Source: Microbacterium natoriense (lineage in GTDB: Bacteria > Actinomycetota > Actinomycetes > Actinomycetales > Microbacteriaceae). From it: DNA of 64,000 bases. The notes beneath the pieces are model-generated. The model was given only the letters and a program-made list of their open reading frames with translations. It ran no database searches and was not told the DNA's origin. The first letter of the stretch is position 1. Every line of letters begins with the position of its first letter. Made by a program: the position numbers and the translations under genes. Below are positions 1 to 9,442 of the stretch, in pieces. The stretch is taken from positions 1,302,001 to 1,366,000 of the forward strand of contig NZ_JAUSXV010000001.1 in assembly GCF_030816295.1 (NCBI RefSeq). Direction: 5' to 3'.

Positions 1-1
1 G

Positions 2-1102
2 ATGTGGCTGCGCGACTTCCACGTCGACGGCCTCCGTCTCGACGCCGTGCACGCGCTGAACGACGACCGGCCCACGCACATCCTCGCCGAACTCGCCGAG
101 CGCACCGAGGCGCTCTCCGCTCAGCAGAACCGGCCGCTCAGCCTGATCGCCGAATCCGATCTCAACGATCCGACGCTCATCCTTCCGCGGGAGGCCGGCG
201 GCTACGGTCTCACGGCGCAGTGGTCGGACGACTGGCACCACGCGATGCACGTCGCCCTCACCGGCGAGACCACGGGGTACTACGCCGATTTCGCCGCCCC
301 CGAGGCGGTCGCCAAGGTGACGCAGCACGGGTTCTTCCACGACGGCACGTTCTCGTCTTTCCGTGGGCGGCCGCACGGGCATCCGATACCGCCGACGGTG
401 CCGACGTGGCGACTGGTCACCTACATGCAGAACCACGATCAGATCGGCAACAGAGCGGCCGGCGATCGGCTCGGCGCGAACCTGACGCCCGACCGGCTCG
501 CGGTCGCCGCCGTTCTCGCACTCACCGCACCCGGCACTCCCATGCTCTTCATGGGAGAGGAGTGGGGTGCATCCACGCCGTGGCAGTTCTTCACCTCGCA
601 TCCCGAGCCGGAACTCGCGAAGGCCACAGCGGAGGGGCGCATCGCCGAGTTCGAGAAGATGGGCTGGAATCGGTCCCTCGTGCCCGACCCGCAGGACCCG
701 GCGACGTTCGATCGCTCGCATCTGAACTGGGAGGAACGCCAGCAGGGCGAGCACGCGCGCCTGCTCGATCTGCATCGGCGGCTGCTCGCGCTGCGCATCC
801 AGCGGCCCGAGCTCACCGATCCCGACGCCGCGAAGACCGCCGTCACCTCGATCCGCGACGACGGACCGCCGCGTGCCCGCGCGTTCCGCATCGAGCGGGG
901 TGCGGTGTCGGTGCTGGTGAACCTCACGAGCGAACCGGTCGCGTTCGACGTGCGACCCGGTGATCGGCTGCTGGTGTCGACCCGCTCGGCGAGCCTCGAC
1001 GCGGGCTCTCTCGAGGTCCCGCCCGATGCAGCCATCGTGGTCGGGCCGGAGCTCGCCGCTCAGCCGGTGGGCCTGGACGCGAACCGCACGAGCTCCTCGT
1101 AG
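2..1102 (+). CDS. treZ: malto-oligosyltrehalose trehalohydrolase, C-terminal part
   Basis: TreZ (GH13) cleaves the terminal trehalose from maltooligosyl-trehalose in the cytoplasmic TreY/TreZ route from glycogen or maltodextrin. The gene is cut by the window start: TreZ is usually near 580 residues and only about 366 are here, so the ATG at position 2 is internal. The visible part has the GH13 catalytic set: DGLRLDAVHAL (nucleophile Asp at visible residue 14), AESD (acid/base Glu 51) and NHDQIGNR (transition-state Asp 146), then MGEEW and a C-terminal beta domain. AESDLNDP and the NHDQIGNR/GEEWG spacing favour TreZ over other GH13 enzymes. treY would be expected upstream, outside the window. 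Confidence 0.92.
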   Translation: MWLRDFHVDGLRLDAVHALNDDRPTHILAELAERTEALSAQQNRPLSLIAESDLNDPTLILPREAGGYGLTAQWSDDWHHAMHVALTGETTGYYADFAAPEAVAKVTQHGFFHDGTFSSFRGRPHGHPIPPTVPTWRLVTYMQNHDQIGNRAAGDRLGANLTPDRLAVAAVLALTAPGTPMLFMGEEWGASTPWQFFTSHPEPELAKATAEGRIAEFEKMGWNRSLVPDPQDPATFDRSHLNWEERQQGEHARLLDLHRRLLALRIQRPELTDPDAAKTAVTSIRDDGPPRARAFRIERGAVSVLVNLTSEPVAFDVRPGDRLLVSTRSASLDAGSLEVPPDAAIVVGPELAAQPVGLDANRTSSS

Positions 1103-1137
1103 CGAGGGCGCAGCGTCGAGGCGTCTGCCCGGATGCC

Positions 1138-2427
1138 TCAGCCTCCGAGCGCCTGCGCGGCCTGCCGCGCGGCTCCGAGCGCCACATACTCGCCGGGCTC
1201 CGGCGCCTCGACCGGCAGCCCGAGGACCTCGGGCGCGATGACGCGCACGGCCTCGGACTGCGCTCCGCCGCCGATGAGCAGGGCCCGCTCGAGAGGGATG
1301 CCGAGATCGCGCAGAGCGTCGAGACCCGCGCCGAGGCCTCGCAGCATGCCCTCGACAGCGGCGCGGGCGAGATTGGGTCGCGTGGTCGACGCGAGCGTCA
1401 TCCCGGTGAGGGATGCCGTGGCATCCGGCAGGTTCGGCGTGCGCTCGCCCTCGAAGTAGGGCACGAGCGTCAGACCATCGGCCCCAGGAGCGGCCTGCAG
1501 TGCGAGGTCGCTGAACTCGGCATGGCCGACGCCGAGCAGCGACGCCGTGGCGTCGAGCACACGAGCGGCGTTCAACGTCGCGACCAGGGGGAGGAAGTTG
1601 CCGGAGGCATCGGCGAAGCCGGCGACCGTGCCCGCGGGGTCGAAGACGGGAGACTCGCTGATCGCGCAGACCGTGCCCGAGGTGCCGATCGAGACGACGA
1701 CGTCGCCGACCGCGGCGCCCAGGCCGAAGGCGGCGGCGGCGTTGTCACCCGCGCCGGGTGCGACGCGGCGGCCACCGGCATCCGTCACGCTCTCGTCGTG
1801 GCCGAGAACGCGCGGCAGCACCGCGTCGTGACCGAGCGCCGCGATGAGCAGCTCGCGATCGTACTCGCCCGTGCGCGGGTTCCAGTAGCCCGTGCCCGAG
1901 GCATCCGAGCGGTCGCTGACGAGCTCGTCGAGCGCCGGATTCTCGGGCCCGAATCCGCGCAGCCGCCAGGTCAGCCAGTCGTGCGGCAGAGCGACCGCGG
2001 CGACGCGGGCGGCGTTCTCCGGCTCGTTGTCGCGCAGCCAGCGCAGCTTGGTGATCGTGAACGACGCGACAGGAACCAGGCCGGTGCGCTCGGCCAGAGC
2101 CGAGGCGCCGAACTCCGCGATCAGATCGGCGGCGGCTCCCGCCGAGCGGGTGTCGTTCCAGAGCAGGGCGTCGCGGATGACGCGGCCCTCGGCGTCGATC
2201 GCGACCATGCCGTGCTGCTGGCCGCCGATCGACCAGGCCTCGACGCCGTCGAGACCTCCCGCCTCCGCGAGCGCGGAGTTCAGCGCCTGCCACCAGGCCT
2301 CGGGGTCGACAGCCGTGCCATCAGGATGCGACGCTCGTCCAGAGCGCACGACGGCTCCGGTCGAAGTGTCGACGACGACGACCTTGCAGGACTGGGTCGA
2401 CGAGTCGACCCCGATCACGAGTGCCAT
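1138..2427 (-). CDS. xylB: xylulokinase
   Basis: FGGY-family kinase that phosphorylates D-xylulose to D-xylulose 5-phosphate, the step after xylose isomerase. The N-terminal ATPase fold opens with [17 protein letters not shown], and the C-terminal half carries the [13 protein letters not shown] segment with the likely catalytic Asp and the nucleotide-binding LIGGGAQS. The 429-residue length is slightly short for XylB (about 460-490). I start at ATG 2427 because GAGAGG lies 7-8 bases upstream and the protein then begins [10 protein letters not shown]; a longer reading adds 17 unlike residues. It lies downstream of xylA on the same strand, separated by a 226-bp gap with palindromic repeats. It converges on treZ. 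Confidence 0.93.
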   Translation of the reverse strand: MALVIGVDSSTQSCKVVVVDTSTGAVVRSGRASHPDGTAVDPEAWWQALNSALAEAGGLDGVEAWSIGGQQHGMVAIDAEGRVIRDALLWNDTRSAGAAADLIAEFGASALAERTGLVPVASFTITKLRWLRDNEPENAARVAAVALPHDWLTWRLRGFGPENPALDELVSDRSDASGTGYWNPRTGEYDRELLIAALGHDAVLPRVLGHDESVTDAGGRRVAPGAGDNAAAAFGLGAAVGDVVVSIGTSGTVCAISESPVFDPAGTVAGFADASGNFLPLVATLNAARVLDATASLLGVGHAEFSDLALQAAPGADGLTLVPYFEGERTPNLPDATASLTGMTLASTTRPNLARAAVEGMLRGLGAGLDALRDLGIPLERALLIGGGAQSEAVRVIAPEVLGLPVEAPEPGEYVALGAARQAAQALGG

Positions 2428-2470
2428 TCCGGCATCCTCTCGATTGCTTCGGGTGTGTCCAGGATTCAGG

Positions 2471-2637
2471 CCGGTCACACCTGTGGTCGGCTTCGGTCGC
2501 TGAACCCGTCGGTTCTGTGACCGACACGATGTCCGGTCACGCCTGTGGTCGGCTTCTGAGGCCGAACCCGCCGGTTGTGTGACCGGCCCGGTGTCCGGTC
2601 ACGCTTGCGGGCGGCTTCCCACCCGCAGCGTGACCGG
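2471..2637. repeat. three palindromic repeat units, 62-bp period
   Basis: Three related units start with CCGGTCAC at 2471, 2533 and 2595, exactly 62 bases apart. Each closes with the inverted copy GTGACCG(G), near 2517-2523, 2579-2586 and 2630-2637, so each can fold into a hairpin. Units 1 and 2 also share CTGTGGTCGGCTTC and GAACCCG; unit 3 is more diverged. They fill the xylA-xylB gap. Possible roles are differential stability of xylA and xylB mRNA, attenuation, or a REP-like element. I saw no coding potential. Confidence 0.8.
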
Positions 2638-2653
2638 AACCGCGCGAGATCGG

Positions 2654-3841
2654 TCAGCGAGCGCCGAGGAGGTGCTCGGTGGCGAGTTGCTGCAGACGGA
2701 CGAAGCCGAAGCCCTTGCCGCCGAAGTACGAGTTCGCGTCGAAGTCCTCGTAGGCCGAGCGGTCGGCGAGGAAGTCGTCGTAGGTCTCGCCCTCGGCCAG
2801 GGTCGGCGTCGACAGCTCGTCGACACGAGCGGCGGCGAGCGCCTCCTGCACCTCAGGGTCGGCGCGGAAGGCCGCGGCGCGCTCCTTCAGCAGCAGGTAG
2901 GTGCGCATGTTCGCAGCGGCCGACTCCCACACGCCGTTCTCGTCTTCCGTGCGGCTCGGCTTGTAGTCGAAGTGACGGGGGCCGTCATAGGCGGGCACGC
3001 CGCCGGGGCCGCCGTTCTCGAGCAGGTCGACGAGCGAGAACGCGTTGTGCAGATCGCCGTGCCCGAACACGAGGTCCTGGTCGTACTTGATGCCGCGCTG
3101 GCCGTTGAGGTCGATGTGGAACAGCTTGCCGTGGAACAGCGCCTGTGCGATGCCGGCCGTGAAGTTGAGCCCGGCCATCTGCTCGTGCCCGACCTCGGGG
3201 TTCACGCCGACGAGCTCGGGGCGCTCGAGCGAGTCGATGAACGCGATCGCGTGGCCGAGGGTCGGCAGCAGGATGTCGCCGCGGGGCTCGTTCGGCTTCG
3301 GCTCGATCGCGAAGCGGATGTCGTAGCCCTTGTCGGTCACGTAGTCGCCCAGCAGGTTGACGGCCTCGCGGTAGCGCTCGAGAGCGGCGCGGACGTCCTT
3401 CGCGGAGTCGTACTCCGCGCCCTCGCGGCCGCCCCACATGACGAACGTCTTGGCGCCGAGCTCGGCTCCGAGGTCGAGCTGGCGGAACACCTTGCGCAGG
3501 GCGTAGCGGCGCACGTCGCGGTCGTTCGAGGTGAAGCCTCCGTCTTTGAAGACCGGGGCGCTGAAGAGGTTGGTTGTGACCATCGGCACGATCAGGCCGG
3601 TGTCGGCGAGAGCGCCCTTGAGGCGGTCGATCTGCGTCTGGCGCTCGGCCTCGGTCGAGCCGAAGGCGAACAGGTCGTCGTCGTGGAACGTCAGACCGTA
3701 GGCGCCGAGTTCGGCGAGCTTCTCGACGGCGTGCACGACGTCGAGGGCGGGGCGGGTCGGGCCGCCGAAGGGGTCGGCGCCGTTGTAGCCGACGGTCCAG
3801 AGGCCGAACGAGAACTTGTCTTCACGGGTGGGGGTGGTCAT
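2654..3841 (-). CDS. xylA: xylose isomerase
   Basis: Converts D-xylose to D-xylulose (and glucose to fructose) with two divalent metals, in the cytoplasm. The 395-residue length matches the short actinobacterial class I enzymes. The active-site set is complete: His53/Asp56 in TFHDDD, Glu180/Lys182 in [10 protein letters not shown], Glu216/His219 in NPEVGHEQ, Asp244 in HIDLNGQ, Asp254/Asp256 in YDQDL, and Asp292 in RHFDYKP. An AGGAG sits 6 bases before the ATG. It is the first gene of the xylAB pair and is divergent from a ROK regulator; the shared promoter holds a palindrome, so repression relieved by xylose is likely. Confidence 0.97.
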   Translation of the reverse strand: MTTPTREDKFSFGLWTVGYNGADPFGGPTRPALDVVHAVEKLAELGAYGLTFHDDDLFAFGSTEAERQTQIDRLKGALADTGLIVPMVTTNLFSAPVFKDGGFTSNDRDVRRYALRKVFRQLDLGAELGAKTFVMWGGREGAEYDSAKDVRAALERYREAVNLLGDYVTDKGYDIRFAIEPKPNEPRGDILLPTLGHAIAFIDSLERPELVGVNPEVGHEQMAGLNFTAGIAQALFHGKLFHIDLNGQRGIKYDQDLVFGHGDLHNAFSLVDLLENGGPGGVPAYDGPRHFDYKPSRTEDENGVWESAAANMRTYLLLKERAAAFRADPEVQEALAAARVDELSTPTLAEGETYDDFLADRSAYEDFDANSYFGGKGFGFVRLQQLATEHLLGAR

Positions 3842-3863
3842 GACTGCTCCTGTGCAGGTCGAA

Positions 3864-3886
3864 ATAAGTTGTGAGTGACAACATAT
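3864..3886. promoter_or_regulatory. xylose operator palindrome (probable ROK/XylR site)
   Basis: The arms ATAaGTTGT and ACAACaTAT flank a 5-base spacer GAGTG, with 8 of 9 positions pairing. It overlaps the xylA -10 and lies about 40 bases before the ROK gene start, so one bound repressor could control xylA and its own gene. Assignment to the adjacent ROK protein is by position only. Confidence 0.6.
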
Positions 3887-3908
3887 CTCATGACAGAGAT
3901 GCTGTCCA
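3880..3908 (-). promoter_or_regulatory. xylA promoter
   Basis: Read on the minus strand, a -35 TGGACA (3908-3903) is followed after 17 bases by a -10 TATGTT (3885-3880). Transcription would start within or just after the adjoining palindrome, well placed for repression. Confidence 0.6.
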
Positions 3909-3913
3909 CCCCT

Positions 3914-3919
3914 TACAGT
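3914..3919 (+). promoter_or_regulatory. -10 hexamer of a leaderless ROK gene
   Basis: TACAGT ends 6 bases before the ATG at 3926, so transcription should begin at or next to the start codon. No Shine-Dalgarno at useful distance is seen. Confidence 0.5.
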
Positions 3920-3925
3920 GAAGGG

Positions 3926-5095
3926 ATGCCGTCACCGTCGAGCCCGGCCCCGGGCACCCGTCCGCACAACCTCGCTCGCATCCTGCGACTCGTGCACGAG
4001 GAGGGTGCGCAGTCCCGCGCCGCGCTCACCGAGACGACGGGGCTGAACCGCTCGACCATCGCGGATCTGGTGGGCGAACTCATCAGGCTCGGGCTGGTCG
4101 ACGAGAGGATTCCCGAGACGCCGGGGCGGGTCGGCCGCCCCTCGCCCGTCGTCGCGGCATCCTCCGATGTCGTCGCGATCGCCGTGAACCCGGAAGTCGA
4201 TGCCGTCGAGATCGCTGCGATCGGGCTCGACCGCAGCATCCGCCTGCGCAAGCGGGTCCTGAACGAGGCCCTTCCGACGCCACAGGGTCTCACGACCCTG
4301 CTCGCCGAGACGCTCCAGGAATGGTGCGACGGACCGCTCAGGCAGGCCCGCATCACCGCGATCGGCATCGCGGTGCCCGGTCTCGTGCGCGCGTCGGACG
4401 GCGTGGTGCGCAACGCCCCCCACCTCGAATGGCGGGACGTGCCTCTCGCCGACCTCGTCGCCGACGGCTGCGGCATCGCCACGGTCGTCGACAACGACGC
4501 CAGTCTGGGCGCGATCGCGGAGCACCGCTACGGTGCAGGACACGGAATCGATGACATCGTCTACTTGAACGGCGGCGCCTCCGGCATCGGCGGCGGGCTC
4601 ATCATCCGAGGCGTCCCGGTCGCGGGCGCGGGCGGCTACGCAGGAGAGTTCGGGCAGAATCGGCCGCGCATCACCGACGACGCCGATCGCCGCACGGCCG
4701 ACGGCGTGCTCGAAGCCGAGGTGAGCCGCCGGCTGCTGCTCGACGTCGTCGGGCTCGAGGCAGCCGACGATGACGTCCTCGCAGCCGAGCTCAGCACGTC
4801 GGGCAGTCCCGACGCCGCAGCCGAGGTGTCCCGTCAGGGGCGCGTCCTCGCGGGCGCGCTCGCGAACGCCGTGAACGTGCTCAATCCCGCCGTCATCGTG
4901 CTCGGCGGCTTCCTCGCGACCCTCGGAGAGCTGCGCCGGGAGGAGATCATGGATGCCGTGACGGAGCTCGCCATGGCGGAGAGCGCCGAGGGACTCGGCA
5001 TCCGCTCCGCCGCCCTCGGGGCCGACCGTCTGCTGATCGGCGCCGCCGAACTCGCCTTCGCCGGCCTCATCGCGAATCCGGCCGAGCGCGGCTGA
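3926..5095 (+). CDS. xylR: ROK-family transcriptional repressor, probably of xylose genes
   Basis: 389 residues: an N-terminal winged helix (about 10-75, [27 protein letters not shown] in part) followed by a ROK sugar-sensing domain with the kinase-like fold ([37 protein letters not shown]). Proteins of this build usually bind an operator near the genes they control and release it when the sugar binds. Divergent position next to xylA and the palindrome between them make XylR the best guess. I chose ATG 3926, just after a TACAGT -10; an earlier in-frame ATG at 3875 would put the operator inside the gene. Confidence 0.85.
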   Translation: MPSPSSPAPGTRPHNLARILRLVHEEGAQSRAALTETTGLNRSTIADLVGELIRLGLVDERIPETPGRVGRPSPVVAASSDVVAIAVNPEVDAVEIAAIGLDRSIRLRKRVLNEALPTPQGLTTLLAETLQEWCDGPLRQARITAIGIAVPGLVRASDGVVRNAPHLEWRDVPLADLVADGCGIATVVDNDASLGAIAEHRYGAGHGIDDIVYLNGGASGIGGGLIIRGVPVAGAGGYAGEFGQNRPRITDDADRRTADGVLEAEVSRRLLLDVVGLEAADDDVLAAELSTSGSPDAAAEVSRQGRVLAGALANAVNVLNPAVIVLGGFLATLGELRREEIMDAVTELAMAESAEGLGIRSAALGADRLLIGAAELAFAGLIANPAERG

Positions 5096-5166
5096 CCGCA
5101 TCCGGCCAGGATGATCGGGTGCGGGCATGCTCCCGCCCGCGACGATGGTGGGGAAAGGAGGACCTC

Positions 5167-6030
5167 ATGATCGGAACGCTGAACGCGCTGGTCGACCTGG
5201 TCGAACGCAGCGCCGGGGAAGAGCTCGACATCGCCGCCTTCGCCCATGGACAGGGCACGACGGAATACCACCTGCGCCGGATGTTCTCGGCGCTCGCCGG
5301 TATGCCGCTCTCGGAATACGTACGGCGGCGGCGCATGACTCTAGCGGGCGCCGAGCTCGCGGCGGGTGCGCCGAACGTGCTCGATGTGGCCGTGCGACAC
5401 GGATACGGCTCGATCGAGGCGTTCGGCCGCGCCTTCCGTGCCGTGCACGGGATCAGCGCGACGGATGCGCGCCGTGACGGGGGCCCTCTCCGCACACAAC
5501 CCACGCTCCGGTTCCGCCTGAGCGTCGAAGGGAGCACCCAGATGGACGTCACCATCACCGCACTGCCCGAACTCGTCCTGGTCGGCCATGCCGCACAGGT
5601 CCCGCTCATCCATGAAGGCGTGAATCCGCGCATCCAGGAGCACATCGCCGCGATCGCACCGGAGGAGCACGCGAGGCTCAAGGCACTCAGCGATGCCGAA
5701 CCCGGCGGGATCCTCGCCGTCACGGCCGACGTCGCTCCCGATGCGCCTGAGGGCACGACACTCACCTATCTGCACGGCGTGGCCGTGCAGTCGGGCACCC
5801 CTGTGCCCGACGATCTCGACGTGATCAGAGTCGACGCAGGCTCGTGGGCGGTGTTCTCCGCGAAGGGGCCGTTCCCGGAGACCCTGCAGAACCTGTGGGC
5901 GGCGACGGCGACCGAGTGGTTCCCCTCGAACCCCTGGCGGCTGCGCCCTGGGCCGTCGATCGTCCGCTACCTCGAGTTCACCGGCACGCACGCCTCGTGC
6001 GAGCTCTGGCTGGCCGTCGAGGCCGCCTGA
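5167..6030 (+). CDS. AraC-family regulator with GyrI-like effector domain
   Basis: 287 residues. The first 100 hold the two AraC helix-turn-helix motifs (DIAAFAHGQGTTEYHLRRMF, then VAVRHGYGSIEAFGRAFRA). The remainder (about 120-287) resembles the GyrI/AraC effector-binding fold that binds small, often hydrophobic ligands in SoxS/Rob/BmrR-like regulators. The DNA-binding part is N-terminal, as in Rob. The start at 5167 is set by AAAGGAGG 5-7 bases upstream. The next gene encodes a free-standing GyrI-like protein. The ligand is unknown. Confidence 0.85.
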   Translation: MIGTLNALVDLVERSAGEELDIAAFAHGQGTTEYHLRRMFSALAGMPLSEYVRRRRMTLAGAELAAGAPNVLDVAVRHGYGSIEAFGRAFRAVHGISATDARRDGGPLRTQPTLRFRLSVEGSTQMDVTITALPELVLVGHAAQVPLIHEGVNPRIQEHIAAIAPEEHARLKALSDAEPGGILAVTADVAPDAPEGTTLTYLHGVAVQSGTPVPDDLDVIRVDAGSWAVFSAKGPFPETLQNLWAATATEWFPSNPWRLRPGPSIVRYLEFTGTHASCELWLAVEAA

Positions 6031-6041
6031 GATCACTCCGT

Positions 6042-6078
6042 GGGAGGTCCTGTCGCGCGCGCCGCGGCAGGGCCTCCC
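6042..6078 (+). terminator. possible terminator hairpin after the AraC gene
   Basis: GGGAGGTCCTG and CAGGGCCTCCC can form an 11-bp stem with one wobble around a 15-base GC-rich loop, 12 bases after the stop. There is no T run, so termination is uncertain. Confidence 0.35.
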
Positions 6079-6114
6079 GCGAGCGCTGTCCGTGGCCGGT
6101 GCGACACTGATCGC

Positions 6115-6747
6115 ATGGCGATCGATCCGAAGAAGACGCTCGACGCGTATCAGGCGAAGCGGGGGGAGTTCCGCGTCCTCGAGGTGCCGGCCATGCAGTA
6201 CCTCATGGTCGACGGCGCCGGTGACCCGAACACGTCCGGGGAGTATGCAGATGCCCTCGCGGCGCTGTACCCCGTCGCCTACACGCTGAAGTTCGCACTG
6301 CGTGAGCAGGCCGGAATCGATGCGGTGGTCATGCCGCTCGAGGGGCTCTGGCATGCGAGCGACATGGAGTCGTTCACCACCCGGCGCGACAAGTCCGCAT
6401 GGCTCTGGACGATGATGATCATGGTGCCGGAGCAGATCACGGTCGCGATGTTCGCCGAGGCGGTCGACACGGTGGCGAACAAGGCTGTGAAGAAGAAGCA
6501 GCCCCTGCCCGCGCTGCCGCTCGTGCGACTGGAGACGCTCGATGAGGGGCAGTGCGTGCAGACCCTGCACATCGGCTCTTACGACGACGAGGCTCCGGTG
6601 CTCGACGATCTGCACCATCGCTTCGTCCCCGAGAACGGGCTGCGGATGCGCGGCCGTCACCACGAGATCTACCTCAGCGACGCCCGACGGGTGGAGGCGG
6701 CGAAGCTGCGCACGATCCTCCGCCAGCCGGTGGCATCGATCAGCTGA
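6115..6747 (+). CDS. GyrI-like small-molecule-binding protein
   Basis: 210 residues with a GyrI-like domain throughout (EFRVLEVPAMQYLMVDGAGDPN near the start; CVQTLHIGSYDDEAPVLDDLHH near residue 150). Such stand-alone proteins are thought to bind or degrade small hydrophobic compounds; the family includes DNA-gyrase inhibitors in enterobacteria. It has no DNA-binding segment. It follows the AraC/GyrI regulator in the same direction after 84 bases. The ATG at 6115 is preceded by GACACT and 6 bases, a weak leaderless pattern. Its stop overlaps the convergent siderophore acyltransferase gene by 8 bases. Confidence 0.75.
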   Translation: MAIDPKKTLDAYQAKRGEFRVLEVPAMQYLMVDGAGDPNTSGEYADALAALYPVAYTLKFALREQAGIDAVVMPLEGLWHASDMESFTTRRDKSAWLWTMMIMVPEQITVAMFAEAVDTVANKAVKKKQPLPALPLVRLETLDEGQCVQTLHIGSYDDEAPVLDDLHHRFVPENGLRMRGRHHEIYLSDARRVEAAKLRTILRQPVASIS

Positions 6748-7348
6748 CCGCTGCCCGCTGCCGCTCCCACCGTTCGCGGGTCAGGAAGGCGAGGCGGCCC
6801 GTCTTGTCGGGAAGCTGAACGAGCGGTCCGAGTTCGAAGCCGCTCTTGACCGCGCGAGCCACTGCACGCTCGTTGCCGACGTCTGGTTCGATCACGATGC
6901 GATCCACCTCGGGGCGGGAGAAGACGAACTCGGCGATCAGGTCGGAGACGTGCCAGGAGAACCGCGGGACAGGCTCGCCACGGTCGCCGAGGAAGAAGTG
7001 CAGGCCCGCATCGCCGGGGAGCACATCGTACGCATCGCCCAGCGGATCGTTCTCGGGCTCGTACGTCTGCAGCAGCACGATCGGCAGTCCCTCGCGACGC
7101 ACGAGGAAGGCGTGGTGGCTCGCAAGGCCGTCGACGAACAGGTAGAGGTCGCGGAGCTCCTCGGGGGTCAGCTCGGCCAGACCCCAGAACCGCGAGCTCG
7201 GGCGCGTCACCCACTCGTGCAGCAGATCGAGATCGCCGACGGGGTCGAGCACGGAGATCTCGATGCGGCCCAGAGCCGCCGAGTCGTTCACGTGCACGAG
7301 GGCGCCGGCCGGGCCGGCCACCAGGCGGGCATTGCGGATGGAGGTCAT
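6740..7348 (-). CDS. desH: siderophore-cluster GNAT acyltransferase (DesH-like)
   Basis: 202 residues with the IucB/RhbD-type GNAT fold of siderophore acyltransferases: RFWGLAELTPEELRDLYLFV near residue 50-70 and DRIVIEPDVGNERAVARAVKSGFE near residue 160-185, the acyl-CoA-binding end. It is the last gene of the des operon; its ATG overlaps the desG stop as ATGA, so translation is coupled. DesC in the same operon is a second enzyme of this family. DesH-type genes beside a penicillin-acylase-like gene have been linked in actinobacteria to acyl/aryl-modified desferrioxamines. That role is transferred from the literature as I remember it, not shown here. Confidence 0.75.
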   Translation of the reverse strand: MTSIRNARLVAGPAGALVHVNDSAALGRIEISVLDPVGDLDLLHEWVTRPSSRFWGLAELTPEELRDLYLFVDGLASHHAFLVRREGLPIVLLQTYEPENDPLGDAYDVLPGDAGLHFFLGDRGEPVPRFSWHVSDLIAEFVFSRPEVDRIVIEPDVGNERAVARAVKSGFELGPLVQLPDKTGRLAFLTRERWERQRAAVS

Positions 7349-9438
7349 GATGCTCCCGTCGGACGGTCGATGGTGAGGGCGCTCCAGTCGGTGACGACCG
7401 CGGTCGGACGGACCTCGGCCCAATCCGCGTGCTGATCGGCGAAGTGCGGTGAGGCGGGGTCGCCCGAGGCGCCGAAGGGCACGCTCCACAGACTCCGCTC
7501 ACGATCCTCGAGATCCCACGCCCAGCGGGCGACCGATCCACGCCAGCTGCGATCGGTGACGCCGGGGGTCGATCCCGTGCAGCGCACCGTGTCGCCGTCG
7601 CCCGACAGAACGGTGTCGAACTCGGTGCCGGGCGCAGCGATCCCGACGACATCGGCGAGCACGTGCAGGGGCAGCATCCGGTGCGTCGCGCCCCAGGCGG
7701 AGGCCGAGGCGGCACGCTCGAGCGCGGCCCGCACCAGGTTCGCCGCCTCCGCGGCGAGCGACGGATGCTGCAGCAGGCGCGGCAGGGCCGAGGCGATCTG
7801 GCCCTCGACGGCCATCCACGGGTCGAAGACCGCGCCGAAGAGGTGCGGATCGCGCAGGGGGGACAGGATCGGATGCTGTGCGACGGCCCGCACCAGAGCG
7901 CCTCGCCAGGCTGCGAAGACCCCGGCCGCGGGAGAGCCGGCATCCATGCGCCCGTCCCACCGGGCGAGCGCGTCACGCGCCTCGGCCGCGGGCGAGGGGA
8001 GGTCGCCTGCGGGCAGCAGAGCGAGCAGCCCGGTGCGCACACCGCCCTGCGTGTCGCTCCAGACCTCGGCGAAGCCGGCGGTGCTGCGCGGGCGCCGGGT
8101 CTTGAGCAGGTGCGCGATGCGCTGCGCACGATGGCGCGAGGGGTAGGCCCAACCGAGATCGATGTCCGCTCTCGCGGGGCGTTCGTTCGCATCCACCGCG
8201 AGATCCGCCACGGGGATGGCGGCAGGCAGCGTCCGAGCGGCCACCGGGGTGCCGTTCTGCAGCGCTCGACGTCGCTGGGAGCGGGGGCGCTCGGGAACGA
8301 CTCCGACGGTCGCCGAAAGCACCGTGCCCGATCGGTCGGCGGCGAGCACGCGATTGACCGGGTCGACCCAGGATCCGAACGCGTCGATCACCTGACGTGC
8401 GGTGCGGGCGCGCAGGAGAGGCAGGAGCGCCGCGGCGCCCAGATCGACGTGGACGCGGGCCGGGTGGCGGATGCTCCACCCGCGCAGTTCGCCGTCATGC
8501 TCGTGCAGGTCGGTGACGATGCTTCCGCGGACGCTCTCCAGCGCCTCGACCTCGATGTCCGCTCCGCCGCGCACCCGGATCGTGGACCGCAGAACGTCGA
8601 CCGGCTCCCAGCCGTTCCGCCCCCACGCCTGGTATCCGTTGCCCGTGCGGCGAAGCCGCTCCTCGAACACGTCGACGCTGTGCGCGATCGCGTTCGTGAT
8701 GCCCCATGCGGAGTCTCCGGTGTGGCCGAAATGCGGCACCCCCGGCACTCCGGGGAATGCGAAGCCGACGACGTCGAACTCCTCGCACGCGAGGCGGACC
8801 TGCTGGTACACGCCGGGCAGCTCGAACAGCCGATGCGGGTCGCCGGCCAGCAGCGGCAACCCGCTCGCCGTCCGCGAGCCGTGCAGAGCCCAGGCGTTGC
8901 TCCCCGATGTCGGCAGCGTCTCGTCGGCATGCTCGTCCCCAGCGAACACGTCGACCCAGTCGTCGCCGATCGTGCGCGCGACGTGCTCGCGCCACAGCAC
9001 ATGCGGGAAGGTCGAGAACAGCACGTGAGCGACGTGCAGCACGCCGAGCGGGTCGTGGTCGTCCCACGGCGCGAGCGGGCGGGTGTCGTCGAATCTCGCG
9101 TCGAGCATGCGGAACTCTGCCGCCTGCCCGCCGAGATCGCTCATGCCGGCGCGCACGCCGGCCGCGTAGTCGCTGATGAATCGCTGCGATTCCGCGTCGA
9201 GAGCCGCGAATGCTCGCCGGACGGTGTCGTCGATCCGCGCCCGTCGCGCGAAGACGTCCCAGGCGATGCCGGCGTCGCCGATGAGCTCGGCCAGCCGGCC
9301 CTGCGCACGAAGCCGGTCGGCCTCGATCTGCCAGCCCCGGTCGCGAGCGGTGACCTCGCCCTGTGCATGGGCGAGATCCCGCACATCCGTCGCGCGGATG
9401 TGCGGGATGCCCAGGCCGTCACGGAAGATCTCCGCCAT
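7345..9438 (-). CDS. desG: penicillin-acylase-family amidase of the siderophore operon (DesG-like)
   Basis: 697-residue Ntn hydrolase. Family enzymes self-cleave to expose an N-terminal Ser; here the candidate is Ser180 in TSGSNAWAL, giving an alpha chain of about 179 residues and a beta chain of about 518. No signal peptide is visible (it opens MAEIFRDGLGIPHIRA), so unlike classical penicillin acylases it should act in the cytoplasm. It starts 4 bases after the desD stop and overlaps desH. An amidase inside a siderophore operon suggests trimming or acyl exchange on the hydroxamate product, comparable in logic to PvdQ in pyoverdine maturation; the actual substrate is unknown. Confidence 0.8.
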   Translation of the reverse strand: MAEIFRDGLGIPHIRATDVRDLAHAQGEVTARDRGWQIEADRLRAQGRLAELIGDAGIAWDVFARRARIDDTVRRAFAALDAESQRFISDYAAGVRAGMSDLGGQAAEFRMLDARFDDTRPLAPWDDHDPLGVLHVAHVLFSTFPHVLWREHVARTIGDDWVDVFAGDEHADETLPTSGSNAWALHGSRTASGLPLLAGDPHRLFELPGVYQQVRLACEEFDVVGFAFPGVPGVPHFGHTGDSAWGITNAIAHSVDVFEERLRRTGNGYQAWGRNGWEPVDVLRSTIRVRGGADIEVEALESVRGSIVTDLHEHDGELRGWSIRHPARVHVDLGAAALLPLLRARTARQVIDAFGSWVDPVNRVLAADRSGTVLSATVGVVPERPRSQRRRALQNGTPVAARTLPAAIPVADLAVDANERPARADIDLGWAYPSRHRAQRIAHLLKTRRPRSTAGFAEVWSDTQGGVRTGLLALLPAGDLPSPAAEARDALARWDGRMDAGSPAAGVFAAWRGALVRAVAQHPILSPLRDPHLFGAVFDPWMAVEGQIASALPRLLQHPSLAAEAANLVRAALERAASASAWGATHRMLPLHVLADVVGIAAPGTEFDTVLSGDGDTVRCTGSTPGVTDRSWRGSVARWAWDLEDRERSLWSVPFGASGDPASPHFADQHADWAEVRPTAVVTDWSALTIDRPTGAS

Positions 9439-9442
9439 CCCG

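Noticed and set aside
2471..2637. The xylA-xylB repeats as a CRISPR array
   Set aside because: Only three diverging units, each palindromic, no distinct spacers and no cas genes.
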